A stretch of 64,000 nucleotides of DNA from Roseibacillus persicicus. GTDB taxonomy: Bacteria; Verrucomicrobiota; Verrucomicrobiia; Verrucomicrobiales; Akkermansiaceae. The notes under the pieces are model-generated. The model was not told the DNA's origin. It was given only the letters and a program-made list of their open reading frames with translations, and made no database searches. Within the stretch, counting starts at the first letter, position 1. Each line of letters starts with the position of its first letter. The position numbers and the translations under genes were made by a program. The stretch is taken from assembly GCF_014651675.1 (NCBI RefSeq), contig NZ_BMXI01000001.1, positions 375,968 through 439,967 on the forward strand, in the 5' to 3' direction. Positions 17,668 to 28,722 of this stretch are shown one piece after another.

Positions 17668-18456
17668 CTAGCCCGCAATCTTGACCTGGCACCAACCGTC
17701 CTGCCAGCGGACTTTCAGCGCAAGATCGTAGAGGGCGCTCAGCGTCCCGCTCTCAAGCTGCTTGCGCTTGATGCCATCGCGAAAGACCCGTCCCTCCTTC
17801 AAAAGAATGACCCGCTCAACCTCGGGCGGAATCTCGCCGGGATGGTGGGTGACCCAGACGAGGGTCTGCCCTTCCTGCGCCAGTTTGCGCAGCAGCTGAC
17901 TGAGCTGCAGTCCGGCCGAAAAGTCCAAAGCGGTCGAGGGCTCGTCAAGGACGATGACCTGCGGCTGATGCACTAGCGCCCGCGCGATCAAAAACCGTCG
18001 CTGCTCCCCCGAGGAGAGCTCACCGAAGTCCTTCTCGATGCATCTCTCCATCCCCACCCGCAGAATAGCGTCGCGGGTGGCATCCTTTTCCGCTTGAGAA
18101 AAACGCATCTGCCGCGTCCGCCCATAGGCCCCGCGCAACGAAGAGAGGACGACATCGAAGGCCGCCTCGAAGGGCTCGAACCGCTTCACCTCCTCCGGCA
18201 TCACCACCCCAATGCGCTCGCGCAAGGTATCGAGATCCCAGAACTTTTCGCCAAACAGCCGGCACACCATTCCTTCGGTCGCCGCGGGACGCAGCTCCCC
18301 TGTTAGAATCTTGAGAAAGGTGCTCTTTCCCGCCCCGTTGGGTCCCAGGATGGCCACACTCTCCCCGAGGGAAAGGCTCAAATCCACCGACCGCAAGGCC
18401 TCGGTTTCTCCCTGCCAGACACTGGCTTTTTGAATCTCTAAGAAGGTTTCGCCCAC
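17668..18456 (-). CDS. ABC transporter-type ATPase subunit
   Basis: A single ABC nucleotide-binding domain of 262 aa. Walker A GPNGAGKST is at 38-46, then a Q-loop-like segment, the signature 'LSSGEQRR', Walker B 'VIVLDEPS' and the H-loop in 'VWVTHHPGE'. No permease gene is adjacent, so its partner is unknown. The lone-domain organisation resembles YbbL/ModF-like ATPases. The start is GTG. It lies 48 bp downstream of an exported-protein gene on the same strand and is convergent with ftsY. Confidence 0.88.
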   Translation of the reverse strand: MGETFLEIQKASVWQGETEALRSVDLSLSLGESVAILGPNGAGKSTFLKILTGELRPAATEGMVCRLFGEKFWDLDTLRERIGVVMPEEVKRFEPFEAAFDVVLSSLRGAYGRTRQMRFSQAEKDATRDAILRVGMERCIEKDFGELSSGEQRRFLIARALVHQPQVIVLDEPSTALDFSAGLQLSQLLRKLAQEGQTLVWVTHHPGEIPPEVERVILLKEGRVFRDGIKRKQLESGTLSALYDLALKVRWQDGWCQVKIAG

Positions 18457-18504
18457 CGCGCCATCGCAGCCTCACGCGGCCGGATTTGCGAGTCTTTTAT
18501 CCCC

Positions 18505-19908
18505 TCAACCTTGCGGAGCCGGAGGCAAAATCCGCCAGCGAAAGTAAGTCTTCTCTCCCGGCAAGGCTGGCAAATTACTGAAAATCACATCGCCCGTTCC
18601 CGCCATAATCGGCCCGAGTGACTGCCAGTCGTCCAAGTCCTCACTCATCTCCACCTGATAGCGCACCCCTTGCACAGTGGGAGTTTGAAGCACCGGCCGA
18701 GCGCCATTTTCTTCCTCAATGAGGACCAAGTCCAAAGGAGCTCTCCCAAAGCCCGCGACATCAGGCAGTCGAACCATGGCGAAGTAGTCAAAGGACTCAC
18801 TCTCCTCACCCAGATTGGATTCGAAGTTTTGCATGGCGGCAAAGTCTTTCTCCGCCGACATCACAAAGCGATAAGCCTGCCCTTCAACAACCAACTCCAC
18901 CTCGTTGCCGACCAACGACCAGGTGAAGTCTTCCGTCAGCCCAATCGCGGCCGGCTCCCGGTTGTCCACCACCCGACGTGTGCCAGTGCCATCGGCGCGA
19001 AAGTCCAATTCCGATTCCTCGAAACCGATATCATCCAGATATTGGCCGCCTCCCCCGGCATCGACTTCCAAGTCGATGGTGGTCCCCGCAATCGCCCAAA
19101 CCCCGACCAAATCTGCCGTAGTGAGGGTTTCCGGCTGCTTCACCCACAGATCCATTTTTGAGCTGTTGAAGGTTTCCTCGAAGACCTCATAACTTTCCTC
19201 CTCCGTCGCAACCAAGAGATCACCTCCGCTGGAAAAATGGCTCAAGGTAATCACCTCTCCCCCGGCATCAGCCTCCAAATCGCCACCACTTATGGTCCAC
19301 GTTCCGCCAAAGAGATCACCCACCTCGCTCGGGTCGTCAGTATCACTCACCTTCTCGGCAGTGAAGGTCCCATTGGCATTGAAGGTGACGTCTATCCGTT
19401 GGTGGCTCACCCCGTCCCAAGTGCGCACCGTGCCCCCTCCACTCGGGGAATCAATGCTATCCACTTCCTGCTGAAAGTAGACCCAATCCCCCACCACCTG
19501 CGTGGCCGTCAAAGATGTGGTCGGGCTCTTGACCCCCACATTGAAAGTGGTTTTCTGGGTGAAATCGCCTCCACCCAAGTCTTCGAAATCCGCCTCCGCA
19601 AAGATGAAGGTGTCCCCCGTGGTATTCGCGGCCACCACTCCCACATTGCCCGGCTGCACCGCCAGTAGGTAGTTGTCGGAGAAAAACCAACGCCCCGACT
19701 CCGCACCCGTGGCGAAGGTTCCATCAGCGAGAAAGTTCACCGGCGAGAGTTCCGCGGAGATTTCGTCCGGAATCCGCTCGTCTCCCACTCCCCGATTCTC
19801 CACGGACAGCTGCGCGAGTTGCCAGTTCCCGGCCATGGGAGGCTCTTGGGCCCCACAAAGCGAGCTCCCGACGACGGAAAAAACAAGGCACAGACAAGGA
19901 GATTTCAT
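18505..19908 (-). CDS. Exported protein with repeated lipocalin-like units
   Basis: Signal peptide (MKSPCLCLVFSVVGSSLCGA) followed by three related beta units, each starting 'G.W' and containing 'F.ADGT(F/G)' (about residues 25-130, 135-255 and 260-380), as in lipocalin-like exported proteins. The C-terminal ~80 residues form the sandwich module often found at the end of verrucomicrobial exported proteins ('YQVEMSEDLDDWQSLG', ending FRWRI). Catalytic motifs are not visible. It is divergent from the FKBP gene. Function unknown. Confidence 0.75.
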   Translation of the reverse strand: MKSPCLCLVFSVVGSSLCGAQEPPMAGNWQLAQLSVENRGVGDERIPDEISAELSPVNFLADGTFATGAESGRWFFSDNYLLAVQPGNVGVVAANTTGDTFIFAEADFEDLGGGDFTQKTTFNVGVKSPTTSLTATQVVGDWVYFQQEVDSIDSPSGGGTVRTWDGVSHQRIDVTFNANGTFTAEKVSDTDDPSEVGDLFGGTWTISGGDLEADAGGEVITLSHFSSGGDLLVATEEESYEVFEETFNSSKMDLWVKQPETLTTADLVGVWAIAGTTIDLEVDAGGGGQYLDDIGFEESELDFRADGTGTRRVVDNREPAAIGLTEDFTWSLVGNEVELVVEGQAYRFVMSAEKDFAAMQNFESNLGEESESFDYFAMVRLPDVAGFGRAPLDLVLIEEENGARPVLQTPTVQGVRYQVEMSEDLDDWQSLGPIMAGTGDVIFSNLPALPGEKTYFRWRILPPAPQG

Positions 19909-20034
19909 GATTGGGATTCTACAACACCCCTACCGGAGAAGGAAGAGCCCATTGTCAAATCACCCCTCGCGCCCCCTCGGAAAAAGTCAGATATTGGTTT
20001 GACCCCTCCGCCATGCGCCCCGAAAGTCCCGCCG

Positions 20035-20748
20035 ATGATGAAATCATTCCTGACCGCGGGCCTCATGGTGGCCGCCTTTTCGCCCCTCTGCCTCGCGGAG
20101 GAAGTTAAGCTCGAAACCGATAACCAGAAAGTCTCCTACCTGATTGGCCGCAATATCGCGGAAAGCATGAAGGCCGACGGCCTGGAGCTCGACTTCGACA
20201 TCCTCTTCGCCGGCATGAAAGAAGCTGCCGCTGGCACCGAATCCAAGATCGCGGAAGCAGACGCCCAAGCGGTGATGATGAAGTTCCAAGGCGAAATGCA
20301 GGCCAAGGCCCAAGCCCAAGCCGCTGAGCAGCAGAAGGAAGCAGAAGCTGCCGCCCAAGTGAACATCGAGGCTGGCAAGAAGTTCCTCGCCGAGAACAAG
20401 AAGCGCGAAGAGGTCACCGAGACCGAATCCGGCCTTCAATACGAAGTCCTCACTGCTGCCGAAGGCGACAAGCCTGCTGCGACCGACACCGTCAAGGTTC
20501 ACTACCACGGCACTCTCCTCGACGGCACTGTGTTCGACAGCTCTGTCGACCGCGGAACTCCCATCGACTTCCCTCTCAACGGAGTGATCAAGGGCTGGAC
20601 CGAAGGCGTGCAGCTGATGCCCGTCGGCTCCAAGTATAAGTTCTACATCCCTTCCGACCTGGCCTACGGCAACCGTGGTTCCGGACCAAAGATCGGCCCT
20701 GGTGAGACCCTCGTCTTCGAGGTCGAACTCCTCGAAATCGCCAAATAA
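20035..20748 (+). CDS. Exported FKBP-type peptidyl-prolyl isomerase (Mip/FklB-like)
   Basis: A 237-aa protein with signal peptide (MMKSFLTAGLMVAAFSPLCLA). The N-terminal helical dimerisation segment (~25-130, Ala/Gln/Glu-rich, 'KVSYLIGRNIAESMK') is typical of Mip/FklB proteins. The C-terminal FKBP domain (~140-237) has 'VKVHYHGTLLDGTVFDSS', 'VIKGWTEGVQLMPVGSKYKF' and 'LAYGNRGSGPKIGPGETLVF'. It folds or remodels periplasmic proteins by proline isomerisation. The ATG-ATG at 20035 begins the signal peptide; the upstream extension of the frame is not conserved. It is followed by a strong terminator. Confidence 0.93.
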   Translation: MMKSFLTAGLMVAAFSPLCLAEEVKLETDNQKVSYLIGRNIAESMKADGLELDFDILFAGMKEAAAGTESKIAEADAQAVMMKFQGEMQAKAQAQAAEQQKEAEAAAQVNIEAGKKFLAENKKREEVTETESGLQYEVLTAAEGDKPAATDTVKVHYHGTLLDGTVFDSSVDRGTPIDFPLNGVIKGWTEGVQLMPVGSKYKFYIPSDLAYGNRGSGPKIGPGETLVFEVELLEIAK

Positions 20749-20770
20749 GCGCCCCGCTCCATTCTTTTCG

Positions 20771-20803
20771 AAGCCAACCTCGTTCGCGAGGTTGGCTTTT
20801 TTT
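20771..20803 (+). terminator. Rho-independent terminator with UUCG tetraloop
   Basis: A perfect 12-bp stem (20771-20782 with 20787-20798) closed by a TTCG tetraloop and followed by a T-run. It ends the FKBP transcript. Confidence 0.95.
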
Positions 20804-20857
20804 GTGGGCAAAAAACGAGCCCAAGCAAAAACGTCTTCCCAAGGCCCAGTCTCACAA

Positions 20858-20891
20858 TTTTGTAAATTCCGTGAATTCTGTCAGAAAATCC
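20858..20891. repeat. Dispersed 'AATTC-TGTC' type repeat
   Basis: Reads GTAAATTCCGTGAATTCTGTCAG with flanking A-rich bases. It belongs to the same family as copies at 23386-23422, 36148-36187 and 36352-36392, all between genes. Confidence 0.5.
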
Positions 20892-20968
20892 TCGTCCCCC
20901 TTTCCCTTATCCTAACGACAGCGAAATCGTTCTTTGCGGACGCATCTCAACCCGCTAGGTCTTTTGTT

Positions 20969-21472
20969 ATGGAATCGCATGAAGTTTTGAAAGAGGCCTT
21001 CGAGAAAACCTCACCCAAGGCCGTTGCGTCGGAATTGGGGGTCTCTCTTTCCCTCGTCTACAAATGGGCGCAGGAGCAATCCGCCACCGGTTCAGGCTCC
21101 CGCAACCCACTCGACCGCATTCTGGAAATCGTGCGACTGACCGAGGACATTCGCATCGTGGAATGGCTTTGCGCCCAGTCCGGCGGCTACTTCGTCCGCA
21201 ATCCCGACTCCGCCTGCGAGAAAGGCTTCGAATACCTTCCCGCCACCAACGAGATCGTGGCCCAGTTCTCCGTGCTCCTCACCCGGATCTCCCAAGCCGC
21301 CCTCGACAACTCCATCGACGGGGACGAATCCGCCGACATCCGCCAGCACTGGGACAAACTGAAGTGCTACGCCGAGGGCTTCGTCCGCTGCTGCGAAGAA
21401 GGCGACTTCGAGAAAGTCAAAAAAGCCAACGAGCAACCACCCGAGCAAGAAATCCGCAAGACGCTCTACTAG
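20969..21472 (+). CDS. Small HTH protein resembling phage CII-family regulators
   Basis: 167 aa. A helix-turn-helix lies near the N-terminus (about residues 14-34, 'SPKAVASELGVSLSLVYKWA'). An all-helical body contains 'RILEIVRLTEDIRIVEWLCAQSGGYFV', with the layout of phage P2/186 CII-type proteins. No phage genes are nearby, so it is likely a chromosomal regulator. The ATG at 20969 is the start that keeps the helix-turn-helix near the N-terminus; the frame is open further upstream but runs through the terminator and repeat. The next gene follows after 31 bp. Confidence 0.75.
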   Translation: MESHEVLKEAFEKTSPKAVASELGVSLSLVYKWAQEQSATGSGSRNPLDRILEIVRLTEDIRIVEWLCAQSGGYFVRNPDSACEKGFEYLPATNEIVAQFSVLLTRISQAALDNSIDGDESADIRQHWDKLKCYAEGFVRCCEEGDFEKVKKANEQPPEQEIRKTLY

Positions 21473-21503
21473 CCTTGCACCGCAACCCGCCCCGACTCTC
21501 CAG

Positions 21504-22481
21504 ATGATTCGCCTCGCACTCATCGCGTTCTCCTTGACTCCCATCCTCTGGGCCAACGAGGCCGTTCTCTACGACCTCGACTACCGATCGTCGGAGTTGC
21601 CCTCGAACACCCCTCTCCCCGTCGAGCGAGGTCCCTACCCGGGCCGCCCCACCTGCTCCGAGCTCCCCTTCGGCAGCGCTACCATCGTAGCCGATCCCTC
21701 CGAGCCGACTGAAAAGGTCATCCTCATGGAGGCCGAGCCTTCGGGTTCGGTCAGCTATTCCCAGCTCAAATTTGTTCTCTTCGAAGGAGGCGCTTATATC
21801 TTTAACAACCACCGGATCGAAGCTCGCTTTCAATTGTCCGACCCTTCCGGTTTTTCAGCATCAGACGGCATCAGGTTGTTCACTGACGGTGGGGTCTTTG
21901 CCAGCCTCGACTTCAATGCCGACGGTTCCGTCGCTGCTCACGTTCAGATCGAGAACCCCAGCACCTTCGGGCAAAGCGTCATTACCGAAACCCACTCCCT
22001 TGGAACTTTCGATCCGAACGAGTCCGTTCACCTCATCTTGGAAACCAAGGACGAAGAGAAATCGGCAACGATCACCCTCAACGGAGAAGTCTTCACCTTC
22101 GACAATCTAACGACCAAGAACCTTGCCATTCGCAACGGCAAACTGTCCCCCGGGCCGCTGTGGGTTCGCTTTTCTCTCAATGATAGCAATCAAGACTCGC
22201 CGCTGATTTTGAGGTCTTTCAAAATCTCAGGCAGCTACTTCGCCGGCCCCCAGTTCGTCAGCGCAGAAACCCCACAACCCACCCTTGAGAAAATGATCGT
22301 CCGGGTTCCCGTAACAGTGGATCCCACCAAAACCTGGCTTCCCGAATACTCCTTCAACTCTACGAACTGGATTCCCTTCGGCGCCCCCATGTCAGGAGAG
22401 TTACTCAACAACAAGAATGCCGAATTTGGCGCCACAGTCGCCGACAGCATCTTCGTCCGCTTCACCGAGGTCATCGATTAA
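21504..22481 (+). CDS. Exported beta-rich hypothetical protein
   Basis: 325 aa with a short signal peptide (MIRLALIAFSLTPILWA). The body looks like a concanavalin-type beta sandwich ('YIFNNHRIEARFQLSDP...DGIRLFTDGGVFASLDFN' region, residues ~95-215), then a shorter C-terminal beta module. No catalytic motif. It sits 31 bp behind the HTH gene and 16 bp before the C39-like membrane peptidase, so the three may be co-transcribed and this protein could be a substrate or partner. That is inference from position only. Confidence 0.7.
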   Translation: MIRLALIAFSLTPILWANEAVLYDLDYRSSELPSNTPLPVERGPYPGRPTCSELPFGSATIVADPSEPTEKVILMEAEPSGSVSYSQLKFVLFEGGAYIFNNHRIEARFQLSDPSGFSASDGIRLFTDGGVFASLDFNADGSVAAHVQIENPSTFGQSVITETHSLGTFDPNESVHLILETKDEEKSATITLNGEVFTFDNLTTKNLAIRNGKLSPGPLWVRFSLNDSNQDSPLILRSFKISGSYFAGPQFVSAETPQPTLEKMIVRVPVTVDPTKTWLPEYSFNSTNWIPFGAPMSGELLNNKNAEFGATVADSIFVRFTEVID

Positions 22482-22497
22482 GAGCCCGTAGCCCCAC

Positions 22498-23313
22498 ATG
22501 AATGATCCCTTGAAGTCGGGCACAAACTTCTTTCGAAGATGGCTGGCTTCTCTGGCCATATTCACAATAGTTCTCGCGCCCCTGCTACAAGCCGGCAGTC
22601 GTCAGCCCTCCCCCGTCTCGCAAGATATCCGACGCCAGCCTAGGGAGCTGACTCCGAAGGTTCAGGACGACGACTATTCCTGTGGATTTCTTGCCCTCTC
22701 GGCTATCTACGAAAGCTATGGTCTCGATCCCGTGGAGTATCGACTACGCGAAAGACTGGGCACGAGTGTTCCAGCCATTCCCTTTGTCGAATCTTCGACC
22801 GGCACCTTACAGGCCGACCTATTCCGGGTTCTCCAGCAAGATGGATTCAACGCGACTCCCATCAATCCGAAAGACCCCGTTGGCTACCGTCAGCTCACTC
22901 GACATCTCGAAGGTGGTTATCTCTCTTCTCATGGCGATCAATATGCGCTGGCCCTCATCAGCACCGAGCAGGTCGGCGGACTTCATTGGATTGCCTTCAC
23001 CCACTTCGATCCGGAAAGCGAAGAAGTCACCATTGGCGATTCCCTCATTACAGGTCTTCACTCCAAAAGCCTTCCCTCAATGGTCGAGGACAACCTCCTG
23101 CGCGTCATCTTGTTAGAGCCTGCTCTGGCCGATCCTTATGGTTCCTACGGGATAGCCCATCTACGCGGAATCGGCGAAATGGCGCTCTCCCTGCCCCCCT
23201 TACTCCTCGTCATTGTCCTCCTCCTTCTCATCGGGCTCGTCGTCGCCGGATCCTACCTAACCAGAAAATTGTTCCGCTCTCTCCGACTTCGCTTCAAGTC
23301 CTCAAAATCGTAG
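22498..23313 (+). CDS. Membrane-anchored C39-like cysteine peptidase
   Basis: 271 aa. An N-terminal signal or anchor helix (~15-32) is followed by a papain-like C39 domain with C62 in 'DDDYSCGFLALSAIYE', H163 in 'GGLHWIAF' and D181 in 'TIGDSL', a complete Cys-His-Asp triad in the expected order. A long C-terminal membrane helix (~231-255) and basic tail follow. C39 enzymes are best known as the leader peptidase domain of peptide exporters; here there is no ABC transporter part, so it is a stand-alone, probably periplasm-facing enzyme. It lies 16 bp behind the beta-sandwich protein gene. Confidence 0.72.
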   Translation: MNDPLKSGTNFFRRWLASLAIFTIVLAPLLQAGSRQPSPVSQDIRRQPRELTPKVQDDDYSCGFLALSAIYESYGLDPVEYRLRERLGTSVPAIPFVESSTGTLQADLFRVLQQDGFNATPINPKDPVGYRQLTRHLEGGYLSSHGDQYALALISTEQVGGLHWIAFTHFDPESEEVTIGDSLITGLHSKSLPSMVEDNLLRVILLEPALADPYGSYGIAHLRGIGEMALSLPPLLLVIVLLLLIGLVVAGSYLTRKLFRSLRLRFKSSKS

Positions 23314-23385
23314 CCGGAAAGACCTCCGATCAAAAAAAGCAGAGAATCCAATTTCGCTAGTTGAGCCAGTTTCACTGGTCCAAAA

Positions 23386-23422
23386 AATTCCTGCAAATCC
23401 TGTCCATCCTGTCAAAAAATCC
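23386..23422. repeat. Dispersed 'AATCCTGTCCATCCTGTC' type repeat
   Basis: Two 'ATCCTGTC' half units in tandem with A-rich ends. Related copies occur at 20.9, 36.15 and 36.37 kb. Noncoding. Confidence 0.6.
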
Positions 23423-23481
23423 CCCCTCCCCCAATCTCCATCCAGTCTTGTTAGAAGACTAACACCTGTTAACCTCCCCCC

Positions 23482-23694
23482 GTGTTCGGAATCACCCAAT
23501 GGGATATCATCGGCTGGGTCGTCTTCGGATCCATTGGCATCATCGTATGCGCCTGGGCCAAGATGAAGGAACTCTGGCAGCCCTGGATTCTTGGTTTTGC
23601 CCTCATGGTCTATCCCTACTTCGTGGGACACGGAATCTGGCTTTGGGTCATTGGCATTGTTCTCACTCTCCTCGTCCCCTTCGCCCGGGACTAG
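23482..23694 (+). CDS. Small membrane protein, 70 aa
   Basis: A GTG start at 23482 gives 70 aa with three hydrophobic helices (about 6-24, 31-48, 50-66) and short turns ('AKMKELWQP', 'VGHG'). Such proteins are common in many phyla without a known function. It overlaps the convergent SDR gene by four bases. Confidence 0.7.
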   Translation: MFGITQWDIIGWVVFGSIGIIVCAWAKMKELWQPWILGFALMVYPYFVGHGIWLWVIGIVLTLLVPFARD

Positions 23695-25133
23695 ACCTTC
23701 TCATCCCCCGCCGCCAACCGTCGCGCCATTTGCGGGAAGAGAAACCAGTGAGCCGGCAGAACCGCGAACCAGTAGACCCGACCTAACAAACCCTGTGGAC
23801 GAAAGGTCGCAGTCTGAATCAAGGTCCCATCCTTCACCTCGAACTGCAACCAGGCTTCTCCCGGGAGCTTCATCTCAGCATAGAGCATCAAACGCCCTTT
23901 CGACTGGTCGGCCAAAATCACTCTCCAAAAGTCCAGGGCATCCCCCGCCCGCAACTCACTGGGATGACGACGACCCCGCCGCAATCCAATCCCACCCATC
24001 AAGCGGTCAAGCCATCCCCGGACTCCCCAAGCCCAGTTCATCGACGGCCACCCCCTTTCCCCACCCAGAGACCAAATCGCCTGAATCACCTCCTCCCGCG
24101 AAGCCACCAGAGCCACCTTCTGCCGGTCGCGATAGACTCCATGCTCCGGCACCTTCACCGCATCAATGAAGCGCGGATCCAACCGGTCATCAATCAAGGC
24201 ATCGGTCCAACTCGACGGCACCCGGTTCTGCGCAATGCGCGAGAGCGCCCGCTCTACCGCCACCCGATAGGTCGAGAGCTCATGCGGAATCAACTCGCGA
24301 ATTCGATGTTCACGGCAGACGGTCTCATTTTTCATCGAGTTCACCAAAGCCTGCGCCAGGGAAAACCGGGTCGAGGTCATCAGATAGAGCCACCACGACG
24401 ACAGGTGCGGGCTGAAATAGGGCACCGGAATAAAGTGACGCGACAAGCCCCGCACCTCCGCATAACCCGACAGCAGATCGCGATATCGCAGCACCTCCGG
24501 GCCCCCGATATCGAACACTCCCGCCCGGGTCTCCGCACAATCTAACAAGGCGGTGAGATAAAAAATCACATCCCGAATCGCAATCGGCTGACAGCGGGTA
24601 TTCACCCAGCGAGGGCAAATCATCACCGGAAGCTTCTCCGCCAAATCGCGCACGATCTCGAAGGACGCGGACCCCGAACCCACAATGATGGAAGCACGGA
24701 GAACCGTCAGGTCAGCCTGCCCTCCGCCCAGAATCTTCTCCACGTTGCGGCGGGAGCCCAAGTGCTGCGAGAGCTGATCCTCCTCATCCACCAGCCCGCC
24801 GAGATAGATGATTCGCTCGCAGTCCCCTTTTTCTACCCAATTCAGAAAGTTCCGAGCCGTGCGCTCCTCCCTCTCCGCAAAGTCGCCCCCCGCCCCCATC
24901 GAATGCACGAGGTAATAGGCCGCATCGAAACTCCCCACCTCCTCCGGCAAATTTTCGGGTAAAAGCAGATCCCCTTCGCACACCGTCAGCTGCTCCCCCG
25001 ACTGGTCCAACTCCTCCCAAGGAAAGCGACGCTTGTCCCGCACCAGAGCCGTCACCGTGTGGCCCGCCGAGAGCAGTTCCGGCAACAGACGCAGGCCGAT
25101 GTAACCATTGGCCCCAGTAACGAGAAGATTCAT
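23691..25133 (-). CDS. SDR-family NAD(P)-binding protein with DUF2867-like C-terminus
   Basis: 480 aa. An atypical short-chain dehydrogenase domain covers residues 1-~300, with the cofactor motif TGANGYIG (5-12) and 'DAAYYLVHSMG'. The C-terminal ~170 residues correspond to DUF2867 ('GDALDFWRVI', 'EMKLPGEAWLQFEV', 'QTATFRPQGLLGRVYW', 'FPQMARRLA'), a StAR-like lipid-binding fold. The conserved YxxxK is not obvious, as in other atypical members. The ATG at 25133 starts directly at the cofactor strand. Substrate unknown. Confidence 0.85.
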   Translation of the reverse strand: MNLLVTGANGYIGLRLLPELLSAGHTVTALVRDKRRFPWEELDQSGEQLTVCEGDLLLPENLPEEVGSFDAAYYLVHSMGAGGDFAEREERTARNFLNWVEKGDCERIIYLGGLVDEEDQLSQHLGSRRNVEKILGGGQADLTVLRASIIVGSGSASFEIVRDLAEKLPVMICPRWVNTRCQPIAIRDVIFYLTALLDCAETRAGVFDIGGPEVLRYRDLLSGYAEVRGLSRHFIPVPYFSPHLSSWWLYLMTSTRFSLAQALVNSMKNETVCREHRIRELIPHELSTYRVAVERALSRIAQNRVPSSWTDALIDDRLDPRFIDAVKVPEHGVYRDRQKVALVASREEVIQAIWSLGGERGWPSMNWAWGVRGWLDRLMGGIGLRRGRRHPSELRAGDALDFWRVILADQSKGRLMLYAEMKLPGEAWLQFEVKDGTLIQTATFRPQGLLGRVYWFAVLPAHWFLFPQMARRLAAGDEKV

Positions 25134-25262
25134 AGCGCAACATCCGCTCTCCCCGCCATTTGTCGAGCGATTGCCTCGCCATTCGGGTCCCAGCAAGACA
25201 CGCACATCCTTCCGCAAGCCATGCGAGGCCAAAGCTTGCCCCTCCCGCTAGCTTCTCGCTCC

Positions 25263-25802
25263 GTGGAAATACTCCCTCTCGAACTCGCCGATTGCTCCCG
25301 TTGGATTCTTCAGCGCCCCGAGCTTGTCGTCCCACCGTATTCCATCGCGGTCGACATCAATTGCCCGGCCTGTCAGCCACCCGTAGCCGCGCCTCTCGCC
25401 GCCTACCTCAATGAGTTCAGCGACCTCCCGACCTTATCCTGGAAGTCCTTCGATCCCCAACTCTTGGGTCGCTTGGAGAAAAGCCCGCTGGCCGCCCAGC
25501 TCAAGGTCGCCGACGAAGACCTTCATCTCACTTTGGCCAAGATGGGAGGCTCCATCCTCGAGGGACCGGGCGTCATCTCTCGCACCAGACCCCATCCCTA
25601 CACCTTTCAAGTCTGTCTCGCCTGCAAAGAACCCGAGAACCAGCCCTTTCATCTTCACCTCAACCAAAAGCGATTCGAGCCCGGCAAGGTTGTGAACGTC
25701 ATCGCCGATTCCTTCCTGGAGTGGGTCGATGGCGGGGGTGATCCCCCTTCCGCAAAATGTGAGCAAGGTCCGGCAAGTCACGCGAAGCCAACTCTTCTCT
25801 AG
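25263..25802 (+). CDS. Hypothetical protein with two Cys pairs, about 179 aa
   Basis: Not recognised. The GTG at 25263 is taken as start; an ATG at 25221 would add 14 residues. Two CxxC pairs, C-P-A-C near residue 39 and C-L-A-C near residue 119, suggest a zinc or other metal knuckle. There is no signal peptide or membrane helix. It stands divergent to the SDR gene, with the cbb3 operon 25 bp downstream on the same strand, so it could be a first, metal-related gene of that operon; this is inference. Confidence 0.6.
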   Translation: MEILPLELADCSRWILQRPELVVPPYSIAVDINCPACQPPVAAPLAAYLNEFSDLPTLSWKSFDPQLLGRLEKSPLAAQLKVADEDLHLTLAKMGGSILEGPGVISRTRPHPYTFQVCLACKEPENQPFHLHLNQKRFEPGKVVNVIADSFLEWVDGGGDPPSAKCEQGPASHAKPTLL

Positions 25803-25827
25803 ACCCCTACCGTCCCCCACCAATCCC

Positions 25828-25995
25828 ATGGAAGTTCTCGCCCTCACCATTCTGGTCTCCCTCGTTCTCGCGATCATTTTTTTGGTCTGCTTCACCTGCG
25901 AGGTGATCAAGCCCCGCAAGAACTCCCTCGAACACACCTCCCTCCTCCCCCTCGACGACGACCCCACTCCGCCCGCCAAATCAGCGAAAAACTAG
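25828..25995 (+). CDS. Small cbb3-operon membrane protein (CcoS/CcoQ-like)
   Basis: 55 aa: one membrane helix (residues ~4-24), then a basic-polar tail ending in 'LPLDDDPTPPAK'. Its position just before the oxidase gene and its size fit CcoS, needed for cofactor loading, or CcoQ. Its tail motif LPLDD is shared with the second small protein at 28538-28702. It ends 13 bp before ccoNO. Which of the two it is cannot be decided by eye. Confidence 0.65.
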   Translation: MEVLALTILVSLVLAIIFLVCFTCEVIKPRKNSLEHTSLLPLDDDPTPPAKSAKN

Positions 25996-26008
25996 CATCC
26001 TTTCCCAA

Positions 26009-28510
<2,502 letters not shown>

Positions 28511-28537
28511 ACCCTGACAACCCAATAGAACAAAATT

Positions 28538-28702
28538 ATGTTTCATCGTATCATTCACGAAAACTGGGTCGCGATTGTCCCCATCGCCGCCTTTGCCCTC
28601 ACCTTCACGGTCTTCATCGGCGTCCTCGTCCGGGCGGTGGTGATGAAGAAGGACAAGCGCGAGCACCTCGCCTCGCTGCCCTTGGATGACAACCGGAACT
28701 AA
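28538..28702 (+). CDS. ccoQ: CcoQ-like small membrane protein
   Basis: 54 aa with one membrane helix (about 11-36) and a polar tail ending 'REHLASLPLDDNRN'. The tail matches the CcoQ-type ending 'LPLDD' and the position between ccoNO and ccoP is that of ccoQ, whose product stabilises the CcoP-core interaction. The ATG lies 27 bp after the ccoNO stop and the stop is 20 bp before ccoP. Confidence 0.8.
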   Translation: MFHRIIHENWVAIVPIAAFALTFTVFIGVLVRAVVMKKDKREHLASLPLDDNRN

Positions 28703-28722
28703 CCTCGAACCGACCTCCCCGC

